Assembly (NCBI RefSeq): GCF_006376675.1
Contig: NZ_VEWK01000008.1
Coordinates: 1 to 64,000, forward strand
DNA length: 64,000 nucleotides
Direction of reading: 5' to 3'
Source: Brucella pecoris
GTDB taxonomy: Bacteria; Pseudomonadota; Alphaproteobacteria; Rhizobiales; Rhizobiaceae
In this document: positions 53,916-63,760 of the stretch, piece by piece
Numbering within the stretch: the first letter of the stretch is position 1
Layout: each line of letters starts with the position of its first letter
The notes under the pieces: generated by a model
Told to the model about the DNA's origin: nothing
The model's input: the letters and a program-made list of their open reading frames with translations, nothing else
Databases searched by the model: none
Position numbers and translations under genes: made by a program

Positions 53916-54902
53916 TCACGCAAAGCCGGTCTTGGTGTACTGGCCGGCAACGCGGTAGCGCCACAGATAGGCGGGCAGAACGGCGTCGACGCCTTCCGGC
54001 GTGATGCCCATGCCTTCCAGCGTGCGGCCTTCCTTGATCGCCTTGTCGGAAACGACGTTGTCGAATTTCAACAGCGTCACCTGATCGTTGGTGATTGGCG
54101 GATTCGGCAGCAGGCCGAGGACTGATGCCTGCAAGCGGGCAACCCACCAAGGCATGGAAACGATGATGCGCTTGCGGTCGATGACGCGCAGCATATCCTT
54201 CATCCAGTTCTTGAACGGCTGCACATCCGGGCCGCCGAGTTCGTAGACACCGCCCGGCATCAGCTTGCCGTCGACGGCACGCGCGACTGCTTCCGCGACA
54301 TCGCCCACATAAACCGGCTGGAGGCGGGTGTCGCCACCGCCGATGACCGGCAGGAACGGCGAGAAGCGTGCCATATTGGCGAAGCGGTTGAAGAAGCGAT
54401 CTTCAGGGCCGAAGATGATTGATGGGCGCAGGATGACGCTTTCGGGCAGAATTGAAAGAATAGCGTTTTCGCCTTCCGCCTTGGTGCGCGCATAATCCGA
54501 CGGCGAGTTGGCGTCGGCTGCAAGCGAGGACACATGCGTCATGCGGATACCTGCAGCCTTGGCGGCTTCGGCAATGTTCTTCGCGCCCAGCACCTGAACG
54601 GTGTTGAAACGCTGGCGACCGCTTTCGGCGAGAATGCCCACCAGGTTCACGACATGGTCGGAGCCTTTGACGACCAGCTCGACCGATGCGCGATTGCGGA
54701 CATTGGCCTGCACCATCTGGATCTGGCCGACATTGCCGAGCGGTGCCATATAATAGGCGACTTCCGGCTTGCGCACGGCGACGCGCACACGATAACCGCG
54801 CTTGGTGAGAGCCGCTACGACCGCGCGCCCGACAAAGCCGGAGCCGCCGAAAACGGTGACCAGTTTCGGCCTGTTGTGGACTTCGTTCGGTTCGGTCTTC
54901 AT
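53916..54902 (-). CDS. Complex I NDUFA9-type NAD(P)-binding protein
   Basis: 328 residues, atypical short-chain dehydrogenase family. LVTVFGGSGFVGRAVVAAL, the VNLVGILAESGRQRFNTVQV region and ILRPSIIFGPEDRFFNRFAN are typical of NDUFA9-like proteins of alphaproteobacteria, which are related to the mitochondrial complex I subunit. A role in complex I assembly or stability is inferred; the nuo operon is not here. The start at 54902 has AGGAG six bases upstream. Confidence 0.88.
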   Translation of the reverse strand: MKTEPNEVHNRPKLVTVFGGSGFVGRAVVAALTKRGYRVRVAVRKPEVAYYMAPLGNVGQIQMVQANVRNRASVELVVKGSDHVVNLVGILAESGRQRFNTVQVLGAKNIAEAAKAAGIRMTHVSSLAADANSPSDYARTKAEGENAILSILPESVILRPSIIFGPEDRFFNRFANMARFSPFLPVIGGGDTRLQPVYVGDVAEAVARAVDGKLMPGGVYELGGPDVQPFKNWMKDMLRVIDRKRIIVSMPWWVARLQASVLGLLPNPPITNDQVTLLKFDNVVSDKAIKEGRTLEGMGITPEGVDAVLPAYLWRYRVAGQYTKTGFA

Positions 54903-55098
54903 CCTAAACTCCTGCATGAAAGCCAGTTGCGCCACTTTCGAACAGTGGTCGCGATGCGTCTGTATTGCCGGTGATTTATCGCCTTTTTGCCACAAGGCAA
55001 AGGGGACTTGTTGTCACGATCATGATAGCGGGGCTTTTTCCCATGTTTAACGCGCAATAGAGCTTTGAGATTTTGCTGCTTGCTGTTAAATCGCGCGC

Positions 55099-56907
55099 AT
55101 GAGCACACCACTTGACCATATTCGCAATTTTTCGATCGTCGCCCATATCGATCATGGCAAATCGACGCTGGCTGACCGCCTCATTCAATTGACGGGCGGG
55201 CTGGATACGCGCGAGATGAAGGATCAGGTTCTCGACTCGATGGATATCGAGCGCGAACGCGGCATCACCATCAAGGCGCAGACCGTCCGTCTCAATTACA
55301 AGGCGAAGAACGGCGAAGATTATGTGCTGAACCTGATCGACACGCCCGGTCACGTCGACTTCGCCTATGAAGTCTCGCGTTCGCTGGCCGCATGTGAAGG
55401 TTCGCTTCTCGTGGTGGACGCTTCCCAGGGCGTGGAAGCGCAGACGCTGGCCAATGTCTATCAGGCCATCGACAACAACCATGAAATCGTGGTCGTGCTG
55501 AACAAGATCGATCTCCCCGCTGCCGAGCCAGAGCGCGTCAAGCAGCAGATCGAGGAAGTCATCGGCATCGATGCGGCGCAGGCCGTGCATATATCTGCCA
55601 AGACCGGCATCGGCATCGAAGATGTACTGGAAGCCATCGTCACGCAGTTGCCCGCGCCGAAGGAAGGCGACCGCAATGCGCCGCTCAAGGCCATGCTGGT
55701 CGATAGCTGGTACGATTCCTATCTCGGCGTCATCGTTCTGGTGCGCGTCATCGACGGTGTGCTCAAGAAGGGCCAGACCATCCGCATGATGGGCACGGGT
55801 GCGAAATATCCTGTTGAACGCACCGGCGTGTTCACGCCGAAGATGGTTCAGATGGATGAACTCGGTCCCGGTGAGCTTGGCTTTATTACCGCTTCGATCA
55901 AGGAAGTGGCCGATACCCGCGTTGGTGACACGATCACCGAAGATCGCCGCCCCACCGAAAAAATGCTGCCGGGCTTCAAGCCTGCACAGCCGGTGGTGTT
56001 CTGCGGCCTGTTCCCGGTTGATGCGGCGGATTTCGAAGATCTGCGCTCTGCCATGGGCAAACTGCGCCTCAACGATGCGTCGTTCTCGTTTGAAATGGAA
56101 ACCTCTGCGGCGCTTGGTTTCGGTTTCCGCTGCGGCTTCCTCGGGCTTCTGCATCTTGAAATCATTCAGGAGCGCCTTGAGCGCGAGTTCGATCTCGATC
56201 TCATTACGACCGCGCCTTCGGTTGTCTATCGCCTGAATATGCAGGACGGTTCGCAGAAAGAACTGCACAATCCGGCTGATATGCCGGATGTGGTAAAGAT
56301 CACTGCAATTGAAGAGCCTTGGATTCGCGCAACCATCATGACGCCCGATGATTATCTCGGCGCCATCATGAAGCTTTGTCAGGAGCGCCGCGGCCTCCAG
56401 ATCGATCTGACCTATGTCGGCCCGCGTGCGATGATCACCTATGATCTTCCGCTCAACGAAGTCGTTTTCGATTTCTACGACCGTCTGAAGTCGATCTCGA
56501 AGGGCTATGCCTCGTTTGACTACAATCTTTCAGATTACCGCGAAGGCGATCTGGTCAAGATGTCGATCCTTGTCAACGAAGAGCCGGTCGATGCGCTTTC
56601 GATGCTGGTCCACCGCTCGGCGGCTGAAAAGCGTGGTCGTGTGCTTTGCGAAAAGCTGAAAGAGCTGATCCCACAGCACATGTTCAAGATCCCGATTCAG
56701 GCGGCAATCGGCGGCCGCATCGTGGCGCGCGAGACGATCTCGGCATTGCGCAAGGACGTGACGGCCAAGTGTTATGGCGGCGATATTTCGCGTAAGCGCA
56801 AACTTCTGGACAAGCAGAAGGAAGGCAAGAAGCGTATGCGCCAGTTCGGCAAGGTGGAAATCCCACAAGAGGCCTTTATTCAGGCACTCAAGATGGGCGA
56901 TGATTGA
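55099..56907 (+). CDS. lepA: Elongation factor 4
   Basis: 602 residues. GTPase motifs [31 protein letters not shown] and [15 protein letters not shown] are present, and the C-terminal [20 protein letters not shown] is the LepA-specific tail. It binds ribosomes and eases translation under stress. Its stop is followed by a good terminator. Upstream, 196 bp separate it from the divergent NDUFA9-like gene. Confidence 0.98.
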   Translation: MSTPLDHIRNFSIVAHIDHGKSTLADRLIQLTGGLDTREMKDQVLDSMDIERERGITIKAQTVRLNYKAKNGEDYVLNLIDTPGHVDFAYEVSRSLAACEGSLLVVDASQGVEAQTLANVYQAIDNNHEIVVVLNKIDLPAAEPERVKQQIEEVIGIDAAQAVHISAKTGIGIEDVLEAIVTQLPAPKEGDRNAPLKAMLVDSWYDSYLGVIVLVRVIDGVLKKGQTIRMMGTGAKYPVERTGVFTPKMVQMDELGPGELGFITASIKEVADTRVGDTITEDRRPTEKMLPGFKPAQPVVFCGLFPVDAADFEDLRSAMGKLRLNDASFSFEMETSAALGFGFRCGFLGLLHLEIIQERLEREFDLDLITTAPSVVYRLNMQDGSQKELHNPADMPDVVKITAIEEPWIRATIMTPDDYLGAIMKLCQERRGLQIDLTYVGPRAMITYDLPLNEVVFDFYDRLKSISKGYASFDYNLSDYREGDLVKMSILVNEEPVDALSMLVHRSAAEKRGRVLCEKLKELIPQHMFKIPIQAAIGGRIVARETISALRKDVTAKCYGGDISRKRKLLDKQKEGKKRMRQFGKVEIPQEAFIQALKMGDD

Positions 56908-56924
56908 TTCCAAGGTTGTTTCAG

Positions 56925-56945
56925 GGGCACTTCGGTGCCCTTTTT
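56925..56945 (+). terminator. Terminator of lepA
   Basis: GGGCAC-TTCG-GTGCCC with a stable tetraloop, followed by five T residues. It lies 18 bases after the lepA stop. Confidence 0.95.
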
Positions 56946-56985
56946 CCATTGTGCAACAATGTTGAAAGAGGGCGCTACGCTCTTT

Positions 56986-57032
56986 CCCTCATCCTTCGAG
57001 GCTACGCTTTGCTCCGCACCTCAGGATGAGGG
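56986..57032. repeat. Family B palindromic repeat
   Basis: Reads cctcatccttcgaggctacg, then ctttgctccgcacctcaggatgagg with a reduced central stem. It lies between lepA and the GIY-YIG gene. Confidence 0.8.
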
Positions 57033-57056
57033 GGCGACGTCGCGCGCGATACAGGA

Positions 57057-57338
57057 CTATCTTCGTTTCGCAAGTTCCGGCAGGCTTTCATAGTTCAGCG
57101 CAATCAATGCTTCTTTCTTTGCCCGCGACCATCCTTTGATCTGCCGTTCGCGCGCGATGGCATCGATAATCCGGTCATATGTTTCTGTGAAAACAAGTTC
57201 GACGGGACGCCGCTTCTTCGCATAGCTTTCATAAATCCCTTCGTTATGCTCCCACAATCGGGCTTCGATGCTCTGCTTGGTGAGACCGGTGTAATATGAA
57301 CCGTCTGCGCAACGCAGAATGTAGACTGTTACTTCCAT
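57057..57338 (-). CDS. GIY-YIG domain protein, YhbQ/UPF0213 type
   Basis: 93 residues. The motif is VYILRCADGSYYTGLTKQSI (here VYILR and YYTG for GIY and YIG), then EARLWEHNEG, a typical AKKRRPVELVFTE and the late IARERQIKGWSRAKKEALI. These short proteins belong to the GIY-YIG nuclease superfamily and are often found beside repeats; the target is unknown. The start at 57338 is used rather than one 14 codons earlier because homology begins here and GGGGGC precedes it. Confidence 0.88.
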   Translation of the reverse strand: MEVTVYILRCADGSYYTGLTKQSIEARLWEHNEGIYESYAKKRRPVELVFTETYDRIIDAIARERQIKGWSRAKKEALIALNYESLPELAKRR

Positions 57339-57445
57339 GACTTGCCCCCGCGCGTCTTTGGAAGCTAGATTTTGCGCCAAGCTCGTCTGTCTAACAAGTT
57401 GCGATGATCTTCTTGAGATCGCCGACGTTCAGAAAGTTGGAATCA

Positions 57446-57751
57446 GTGTCCGCAAAATCCCGCATTTCCATCACCTACTGTACCCAATGCAATTGGCTGT
57501 TGCGGGCGGCATGGATGGCGCAGGAACTGTTGCAGACATTCGGGCAGGACTTAGGCGAAGTGGCGTTGCGTCCGGGGACCGGCGGGGTCTTTGAAATCCG
57601 TGTTCAAATGCCGGACGGAACTGAAGAGCTGATCTGGGAACGCAAGCGCGATGGCGGCTTTCCGGAAGCCAAGGTGTTAAAGCAACGCGTCCGTGATCTG
57701 GTCTGGCCGGAACGCGATCTCGGTCATTCGGACAGGCCAGCCAATTCGTGA
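57446..57751 (+). CDS. SelT/SelW/SelH-family protein, cysteine form
   Basis: 101 residues from a GTG start. The redox motif CTQC is near residue 11 (ISITYCTQCNWLLRAAWMAQ), and the second half has GTGGVFEIRV and FPEAKVLKQRVRDLVWPE. Rdx-family proteins have a thioredoxin-like fold and are presumed redox proteins. An earlier ATG at 57404 would add 14 residues without homology. There is no visible partner gene. Confidence 0.88.
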   Translation: MSAKSRISITYCTQCNWLLRAAWMAQELLQTFGQDLGEVALRPGTGGVFEIRVQMPDGTEELIWERKRDGGFPEAKVLKQRVRDLVWPERDLGHSDRPANS

Positions 57752-57767
57752 GCGGTTTCTTACCACT

Positions 57768-57810
57768 GATCCTTCGAGGCTACGCTTCGCTCCGCACCTC
57801 AGGATGAGGA
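57768..57810. repeat. Family B palindromic repeat
   Basis: Reads gatccttcgaggctacgctt, then cgctccgcacctcaggatgagg. The next stretch to 57908 shows no gene or feature. Confidence 0.8.
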
Positions 57811-57908
57811 CGGCGGCAAGCTCGATGATGTGCCGCCAACGACGTTAAACATCAATGCAGACGATTAAGAAGGGCACTGATTTTCTGAACGAAAGCGGAT
57901 ACGCGTTT

Positions 57909-57963
57909 CCCTCATCCTGAGGAGGTGCGAAGCACCGTCTCGAAGGATCGAAGGACGAGGGAA
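57909..57963. repeat. Family B palindromic repeat next to rmuC
   Basis: Reads ccctcatcctgaggaggtgc, then gaagcaccgtctcgaaggatc, opposite to the previous copy. The two copies are 100 bp apart and inverted. It lies 13 bp past the rmuC stop and could serve as its terminator. Confidence 0.8.
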
Positions 57964-57975
57964 GCAGAAGCATGG

Positions 57976-59205
57976 TCAATCCTCATCCACCACGCGCAAG
58001 CGCATTTGGGTCGGGGCGCTTTCCGTCTGCCGCGCTTGCGGGCGGGATGCTTCCTCAGCAGGGAGCGGGCCGAATTCCAGCGCCTCGATCTTCGCGCCGC
58101 GCTTCGTGACTTTGCTGGAAGACACAAGAATATCGTCAATATCCTTGTTGGCCTGCACGAAATGGGTTTGCAGCTTGCGCACACGCTCATCAAGACGCCC
58201 CACATCTTCCATCAGCCGGATCACTTCGCCCTGAATGACATGTGCCTGCTCGCGCATGCGGGCGTCTTTCAGGATCGCCTGAATAACCTGAATGGAGAGC
58301 ATCAGCAGCGAGGGTGAGACGATGACCACCCGTGCCCGGTGCGCACGCTGGATCAGTGCTTCGAAATGCTCGTGAATATCGGCGAAGATCGACTCCGACG
58401 GCACGAACAGGAAGGCAGTGTCCTGTGTTTCGCCGGGGATCAGATATTTGTCGGAGACATCCTTGATATGGATTTCCATATCGCGGCGGAACTGTGCGGC
58501 GGCTGATTTTCTGGCTTCGGGTTGTTCTGTCTCGCGCATGGTGTTCCATGCTTCGAGCGGGAATTTCGCATCGATCACCAGCGAGGGCGCATTGTTGGGC
58601 ATGCGCACGAGGCAATCGGGACGAGTGCTGTTGGAAAGCGTTGCCTGAAACTCGTAAGCGCCCTGCGGCAGGCCATCGGCAATGATTGCTTCCATTCGCG
58701 ATTGGCCGAAAGCGCCGCGCGTCTGCTTGTTGGCGAGGATCGCCTGCAACTGCACCACCTGTCCGGCCAGCGACTGGATGTTGTTCTGCGCGGTGTCGAT
58801 GACCGCGAGGCGCTCCTGCAATTTGGCGAGATTTTCATGCGTCGAGCGGGTCTGTTCGGTCATGGTCTGGCCGATGCGATGCGTCATGCCGTCGAGCCGT
58901 TCGCGGATCGACTGGTTGAGTTCCGCCTGCCGCGAGCCGAACACTTCCGCCATGGTCTGCATCCGGCCCTGCATCTCGGCCTGCGCCTTCAGGATTTCCG
59001 CCATGCGATATTCCGCGTCGCGGGCACGGTCCTCGGCCTGCGCTTCCGCAACCGCGCGAAGCCGGGCAGAGCGCGTCGCCGCGATCAGAAAAATGGCAAG
59101 ACACAGCACCAGCACGACGATACCCGCCAGCAGGATATTCCCCAGCGTGAAGGATGTGGCACCGAGCTGCAGAAGCGGCTCATTCAGAAGATTCTGGTTT
59201 TCCAT
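57976..59205 (-). CDS. rmuC: DNA recombination protein RmuC homologue
   Basis: 409 residues. An N-terminal membrane helix (NILLAGIVVLVLCLAIFLI) is followed by a long coiled coil (about 55-160) and the RmuC domain: GQSRMEAIIADGLPQGAYEF, LVIDAKFPLEAW, TAFLFVPSESIFADIHEH and IVSPSLLMLSIQVIQAIL. RmuC limits inverted-repeat recombination and restricts some DNA; it has a PD-(D/E)XK nuclease-like core (Asp and Lys in VIDAKFP). It has no operon partner here. Confidence 0.95.
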   Translation of the reverse strand: MENQNLLNEPLLQLGATSFTLGNILLAGIVVLVLCLAIFLIAATRSARLRAVAEAQAEDRARDAEYRMAEILKAQAEMQGRMQTMAEVFGSRQAELNQSIRERLDGMTHRIGQTMTEQTRSTHENLAKLQERLAVIDTAQNNIQSLAGQVVQLQAILANKQTRGAFGQSRMEAIIADGLPQGAYEFQATLSNSTRPDCLVRMPNNAPSLVIDAKFPLEAWNTMRETEQPEARKSAAAQFRRDMEIHIKDVSDKYLIPGETQDTAFLFVPSESIFADIHEHFEALIQRAHRARVVIVSPSLLMLSIQVIQAILKDARMREQAHVIQGEVIRLMEDVGRLDERVRKLQTHFVQANKDIDDILVSSSKVTKRGAKIEALEFGPLPAEEASRPQARQTESAPTQMRLRVVDED

Positions 59206-59307
59206 GAAGAGAGCTTAGCTGATTCGTATCGTCTTGATGAGATCAAAACGAGAACATTTTGCAAAGTGTAATTGACGATTCTCGCGTGAGCCATTACGTG
59301 AAAGCCC

Positions 59308-59835
59308 ATGTCTGTAAAACCGCTTGTCATCCTTCCCGATCCCGTCCTGCGCCAGGTTTCCAAGCCGGTGGAGCGCTTTGACGATCAGTTGCGCAAATTT
59401 GCCGGCGATATGTTCGACACCATGTATGATGCGCCGGGCATTGGTCTTGCCGCCATTCAGGTGGGCGAACCGATCCGTTTGCTCGTCATCGACCTTGCCA
59501 AGGAAGGTGAACCGAAAGCGCCGCACGTCTTCATCAATCCCGAGATCATCGGCGTAACGGATGAAGCCAGCACCTATGAGGAAGGCTGCCTTTCGATCCC
59601 GGATTATTATGCCGAAGTGGAACGGCCAGCCGCCATCAAGGTCAATTACTTCGATGCTGACGGCAAGCCACATACGATTGAAGCCGACGGACTGATGGCC
59701 ACTTGTCTGCAGCATGAGATCGACCATCTGAACGGCGTGCTCTTCATCGATCATATTTCCAAGCTGAAGCGCGATATGGTCATCAAGAAGTTCAAGAAGC
59801 TCGCCAGCCAGCGAGCATCGAAGAAAGTGCTTTAA
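59308..59835 (+). CDS. def: Peptide deformylase
   Basis: 175 residues. The metal motifs are [17 protein letters not shown] and [12 protein letters not shown], giving the Cys and two His ligands and the catalytic Glu. It removes the formyl group from new proteins. It is first in def-fmt-truA and overlaps fmt by one base. Confidence 0.98.
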   Translation: MSVKPLVILPDPVLRQVSKPVERFDDQLRKFAGDMFDTMYDAPGIGLAAIQVGEPIRLLVIDLAKEGEPKAPHVFINPEIIGVTDEASTYEEGCLSIPDYYAEVERPAAIKVNYFDADGKPHTIEADGLMATCLQHEIDHLNGVLFIDHISKLKRDMVIKKFKKLASQRASKKVL

Positions 59836-60755
59836 TGCGTGTCGTTTTCATGGGGACGCCGGAATTTTCCGTGCCGATCCTCACCGCCATCATCGGTCAC
59901 GGTTATGAGGTTGTTGCCGTCTATACGCAGCCGCCGCGTCCGGCTGGCCGTCGCGGGCTGGAGCTGACCAAGTCGCCGGTGCACGAAAAGGCCGAACAGT
60001 TCGGCATTCCGGTGTTCACGCCGAAGAGCCTCAAGGGCGCGGAAGAGCAGGACGTTTTCGCAAGCCTCGAGGCCGATGTTGCGATTGTCGTTGCTTATGG
60101 TCTGCTGCTGCCGCAGGCCATTCTGGATGCGCCGCGTCTGGGTTGTTATAACGGCCATGCCTCGCTGCTGCCGCGCTGGCGCGGTGCTGCTCCGATTCAG
60201 CGCGCCATCATGGCGGGCGATGCGGAAACCGGCATGATGATCATGAAGATGGATGCAGGGCTCGATACCGGTCCCGTTGCCATGGCGGAAAAGGTTGCGA
60301 TCACGCCTGACATGACGGCAGGCGAACTGCATGATCGTCTGAGCATGATCGGTGCCGACCTGATGATCCGCGCGCTGGGTGCGCTGGAGCGTGAAAGCCT
60401 TGCCTTGCAGCCACAGGCAGAGGAAGGCGTCACCTATGCCGCCAAGATCGACAAGGCCGAGGCACGCATCGACTGGTCGAAGCCTGCAAAGGATGTGCAC
60501 AACACCATTCGCGGACTGTCGCCTTTTCCGGGTGCCTGGTGCGAGATGGAAATCAACGGCACTGTCGAGCGCGTGAAGCTTCAGCGCTCAACGCTGGGTG
60601 AGGGCAAGGGCGAGCCGGGTACGGTGCTGGATGATCGCCTGACGGTTGCCTGCGGCGGGGGTGCCGTGCGGCTCGTCACGCTGCAGCGCTCCGGTGGCAA
60701 GCCATTGCCTGCGCAAGAATTTCTGCGTGGGCAGCGCGTCACGAAGGTTCTGTAA
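59835..60755 (+). CDS. fmt: Methionyl-tRNA formyltransferase
   Basis: 306 residues. [14 protein letters not shown] starts it, then [15 protein letters not shown], the signature [20 protein letters not shown] (with the catalytic Asn and His) and [11 protein letters not shown]. The C-terminal OB-like domain (about 205-306) includes GLSPFPGAW. It formylates initiator Met-tRNA. The one-base overlap with def (TAATG) is normal in this operon. Confidence 0.98.
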   Translation: MRVVFMGTPEFSVPILTAIIGHGYEVVAVYTQPPRPAGRRGLELTKSPVHEKAEQFGIPVFTPKSLKGAEEQDVFASLEADVAIVVAYGLLLPQAILDAPRLGCYNGHASLLPRWRGAAPIQRAIMAGDAETGMMIMKMDAGLDTGPVAMAEKVAITPDMTAGELHDRLSMIGADLMIRALGALERESLALQPQAEEGVTYAAKIDKAEARIDWSKPAKDVHNTIRGLSPFPGAWCEMEINGTVERVKLQRSTLGEGKGEPGTVLDDRLTVACGGGAVRLVTLQRSGGKPLPAQEFLRGQRVTKVL

Positions 60756-60758
60756 GCG

Positions 60759-61514
60759 GTGCCGCGCTACAAGCTCACTGTCGAATATGACGGCACGCCC
60801 TATGTCGGCTGGCAGCGGCAGGAAAATGGCCATGCGGTGCAGAATGCCATCGAACTGGCTTTCAAGAAGTTCTGCGGCGAGGACCTGACGCTGAGCGCGG
60901 CAGGCCGCACCGATGCGGGCGTGCATGCAACCGCACAGGTGGTCCATGTCGATCTCACCAAAGATTGGGATGCAGGCAAGGTGCGCGATGCGGTCAATGC
61001 GCATCTGGTCATGGCGGATGAGCGCGTCAGCATTCTGAATGTCGAGAAGACAACGGACTCATTCGATGCGCGCTTTTCTGCGCGTGCGCGGCATTATCTC
61101 TACCGTATCCATAATCGCCGTGCGCCTCTGGCCATCGATTATCAGCGCGCGTGGTGGGTACAGAAGCGGCTTGATGCTGAAGCGATGCATGAAGCGGCGA
61201 AGCGGCTTCTGGGCGAGCACGACTTTACGACGTTCCGCGCCACGCAATGCCAGGCCAAGAGCCCGGTCAAGACGCTCGACCGGCTCGATGTCACCCGCAA
61301 TGGTGACATGATAGAAATGCGCGTTTCGGCGCGGTCCTTCCTGCACAACCAGGTGCGTTCCTTTGCAGGCAGCCTGATGGAAGTGGGCGTTGGTCGCTGG
61401 ACGGCGGATGATCTGCAGTCCGCTTTGGAAGCCAGAGATCGCAAGGCCTGCGGGCAGGTTGCCCCGCCCTATGGGCTCTATCTGGTCGGGGTGGACTACG
61501 CGTTTCCGTTCTAA
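60759..61514 (+). CDS. truA: tRNA pseudouridine(38-40) synthase
   Basis: 251 residues. [12 protein letters not shown] at the start, the catalytic Asp in [16 protein letters not shown], and the closing [17 protein letters not shown]. It isomerises uridines in the anticodon arm of many tRNAs. The start is GTG at 60759, four bases after fmt ends. GAGCCA-TCT-TGGCTC near 61528-61542 could be a weak terminator. Confidence 0.97.
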   Translation: MPRYKLTVEYDGTPYVGWQRQENGHAVQNAIELAFKKFCGEDLTLSAAGRTDAGVHATAQVVHVDLTKDWDAGKVRDAVNAHLVMADERVSILNVEKTTDSFDARFSARARHYLYRIHNRRAPLAIDYQRAWWVQKRLDAEAMHEAAKRLLGEHDFTTFRATQCQAKSPVKTLDRLDVTRNGDMIEMRVSARSFLHNQVRSFAGSLMEVGVGRWTADDLQSALEARDRKACGQVAPPYGLYLVGVDYAFPF

Positions 61515-61540
61515 GATCGAGGCATCCGAGCCATCTTGGC

Positions 61541-62146
61541 TCAATAAGCGCGGGCGTCGAAGCCGATCCCGAACAATTGCTGCAGCAGGACGGTCAAGAA
61601 CAGCGAACCGAAGACGGTGCAAGCGAAGAATGGCGCCGTATAGGCATGCGGGCGCTGCAGCGCGACGAAAGTCAGCCGGTAACCCAGCACGATGGATATG
61701 CCGAACATGATGATGGCGAACAATGTCGTGATATCAAGCTGTCCGGGAAAGAACAATTGCAGCAACGTGATCGGTGCGAAGATCCACGAAATCAGGGCGC
61801 TGCCCCAGTTGGTCGCAATCACGAAGGCCGCATAACGTTTGGCAATGCCAATCCGCTTGGCGAGAAGGCCGATAATAACGAGCGGAATAATCCACGCCGC
61901 TATCTCAACCACCGCAGCGCGGGTGACGATGGCGAAGCGCAGGCCTGTCTCGTCACGGCCAGCCGTGAGATTCGCAGCATAGGACACCCAGTTCGCGAAC
62001 ATGGGGGGGAGCGCAATTGCTATCGCAAAAAAGGACGACCAGAAACCCTCGGCGGAAATGTCGAGATAGCCCAGTCCTTCCTTGCGCCCGAGCATCATTT
62101 TCCAGACGCCCCAGAAATATCTGAAAATATCATCCAGGCTTGGCAT
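61541..62146 (-). CDS. Yip1-family-like membrane protein
   Basis: 201 residues with five membrane helices: SSFFAIAIALPPMFANWVS, EIAAWIIPLVIIGLLA, GSALISWIFAPITLLQLFF, ITTLFAIIMFGISIVLGYRL and FFACTVFGSLFLTVLLQQL. The pattern resembles bacterial Yip1 domain proteins. Function is unknown. It is convergent with truA and lies 61 bp downstream of dapE, with a family A repeat in the gap. Confidence 0.72.
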   Translation of the reverse strand: MPSLDDIFRYFWGVWKMMLGRKEGLGYLDISAEGFWSSFFAIAIALPPMFANWVSYAANLTAGRDETGLRFAIVTRAAVVEIAAWIIPLVIIGLLAKRIGIAKRYAAFVIATNWGSALISWIFAPITLLQLFFPGQLDITTLFAIIMFGISIVLGYRLTFVALQRPHAYTAPFFACTVFGSLFLTVLLQQLFGIGFDARAY

Positions 62147-62154
62147 GAGATTCC

Positions 62155-62207
62155 CAATTTTCGCGTAATCCTGGCGGAAAAGTCATGCGACTTTTCGGGA
62201 TTATGCG
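62155..62207. repeat. Family A repeat core between dapE and the Yip1-like gene
   Basis: Reads cgcgtaatcctggcggaaaa, then gtcatgcgacttttcgggattatgcg. The arms ATAATCCCGAAAAGT and its counterpart are partly degenerate. Its right edge (gcgttaccc) provides the TAA stop of dapE. Confidence 0.7.
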
Positions 62208-63395
62208 TTACCCAAAGAAATCGGCGATGAAGCGTTCATAAATCTGTGTCAGGCCTTCGAGGTCGGCAAGGGTCACGCGCTCGTCGACCATATGCATGGT
62301 CTGTCCGACAAGGCCGAACTCGACCACCGGACAGTAATCCTTGATGAAACGGGCATCGGATGTGCCGCCCGAAGTCGACAGTTCCGGGCGCTTGCCCGTT
62401 ACCGCTTCGACGGAGGCCGTCAACGTGCCGATCAGTTTTTCGTCACAGGTCAGGAACACGTGGCTCGGATGTTCGCGCCAGGTGAGTTCATAATTGATCG
62501 GCGTGTCGCGAGCCGGACGAAGGCGATTGTCGCGAGCGGCTTTTTCCAGGCGCGCGACAATCTCGGCCTGCAAGGTCTCTGCCGTCCATGTGTCGTTGAA
62601 GCGGATGTTGAACGAGGCTGTCGCCTTGTTTGCAATGACATTGGTGGCCTTGTTGCCAACGTCGATGGTGGTGACTTCCAGATTGCTGGCCTGGAAATCG
62701 GCTGTGCCTTCATCAAAGGCGGGGTAAAGCAGACTGTCGACCAGCGTGGTGATGCCGCGCACCGGGTTCTCGGCCAGATGCGGATAGGCGGCATGGCCCT
62801 GTACACCGTGGACGGTGATCGTGCCAGAGAGTGAGCCCCGCCGCCCGATCTTGATCATGTCGCCGAGCGCATTGGGATTGGTCGGTTCGCCGACAATCGA
62901 TGCGTCCCAGCTTTCGCCGCGTTGCCTCGCCCAGTCGAGCAGCTTGACCGTGCCATTGATGGCCGGGCCTTCCTCGTCTCCGGTGATGAGGAAGGAAACG
63001 CTGCCCTTGATACTGCCGTGTTTTTCGATGTGACGGGCGACTGCGGCCACGAAACAGGCGACGCCGCCCTTCATGTCCACAGCACCGCGGCCGTACATCA
63101 CGCCGTTCTCGATTGCGGCGGAGAAGGGCGGGTGTTTCCAATCGGCTTCGTTGCCGGGAGGGACGACATCGGTATGTCCTGCGAACATGAGATGCGGGCC
63201 GTTGCCGGATTTGCGCGCATAGAGATTCTCGATATCCGGTGTGCCTTCGTCGCGGAAGAGGGGCCGTTCAACCGAGAATCCCATCGGCTTCAGCATTGCC
63301 TCCAGCGCCGTCAGCGCGCCGCCTTCGGCAGGCGTCACGGATGGGCAGCGGATCAGGGCGGCAAGGTTGTCGGCGGGATTGACAGCTAAACTCAT
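62208..63395 (-). CDS. dapE: Succinyl-diaminopimelate desuccinylase
   Basis: 395 residues. Metal motifs [11 protein letters not shown] (His, Asp), [14 protein letters not shown], the catalytic Glu in [14 protein letters not shown], and [20 protein letters not shown] near the end. It makes LL-diaminopimelate for lysine and peptidoglycan. The start at 63395 is the first with family sequence ([20 protein letters not shown]); the frame runs 75 codons further upstream through two repeats, without homology. Confidence 0.97.
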   Translation of the reverse strand: MSLAVNPADNLAALIRCPSVTPAEGGALTALEAMLKPMGFSVERPLFRDEGTPDIENLYARKSGNGPHLMFAGHTDVVPPGNEADWKHPPFSAAIENGVMYGRGAVDMKGGVACFVAAVARHIEKHGSIKGSVSFLITGDEEGPAINGTVKLLDWARQRGESWDASIVGEPTNPNALGDMIKIGRRGSLSGTITVHGVQGHAAYPHLAENPVRGITTLVDSLLYPAFDEGTADFQASNLEVTTIDVGNKATNVIANKATASFNIRFNDTWTAETLQAEIVARLEKAARDNRLRPARDTPINYELTWREHPSHVFLTCDEKLIGTLTASVEAVTGKRPELSTSGGTSDARFIKDYCPVVEFGLVGQTMHMVDERVTLADLEGLTQIYERFIADFFG

Positions 63396-63760
63396 GAGAT
63401 CGGAACTTCTGAAAAGGGAATCGTTTGGTGACAAGATTATCGCGCATCCCGAAAAGTGCGAAGCGGTTTTCGGATTAAGATGCGCGTGAGAAACAAACTG
63501 CATCCCGAAAAGTGCGAAGCGGTTTTCGGAACAAGATACGCGTTGAAATAAACAGATAGATATCACCGGATGAAACAATAATCCGGCGGTTGCGCGCAGG
63601 ATGCATTTTTCGCCTTTCACTTGTTTTTCTCAAGCGGTTTCAATTTGGGAACGAAATTTCCTTGACCGGAGGCCCCCTGTCATCGTTAGTTAAAAAAAAG
63701 TTGATAACGAGACCCGCAAAGGGCCGGTCAACGGGGACTCTTTAAAATGGGAAACTGCGC
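63396..63760. other. Gap with tandem family A cores and a dyad before the peptidase gene
   Basis: 365 bp. Two identical 31-base cores lie at 63444-63474 and 63500-63530 (both start gcatcccgaaaagtgcgaag). Further right, TTGACCGG (63662-63669) and CCGGTCAA (63724-63731) bracket a stretch with a run of eight A residues, a possible 5' leader structure. The promoter of the peptidase gene should lie here; TTGACC at 63662 may be its -35 box. Confidence 0.55.

Noticed and set aside
54976..56268. 430-codon minus-strand open frame opposite lepA
   Set aside because: Antisense to an unambiguous LepA; low-complexity Arg/Asp/His content.
63444..63530. Direct repeats considered as a short CRISPR array
   Set aside because: Only two units, with a 25-base spacer, and the same core occurs alone at many other places in the window; no cas genes.
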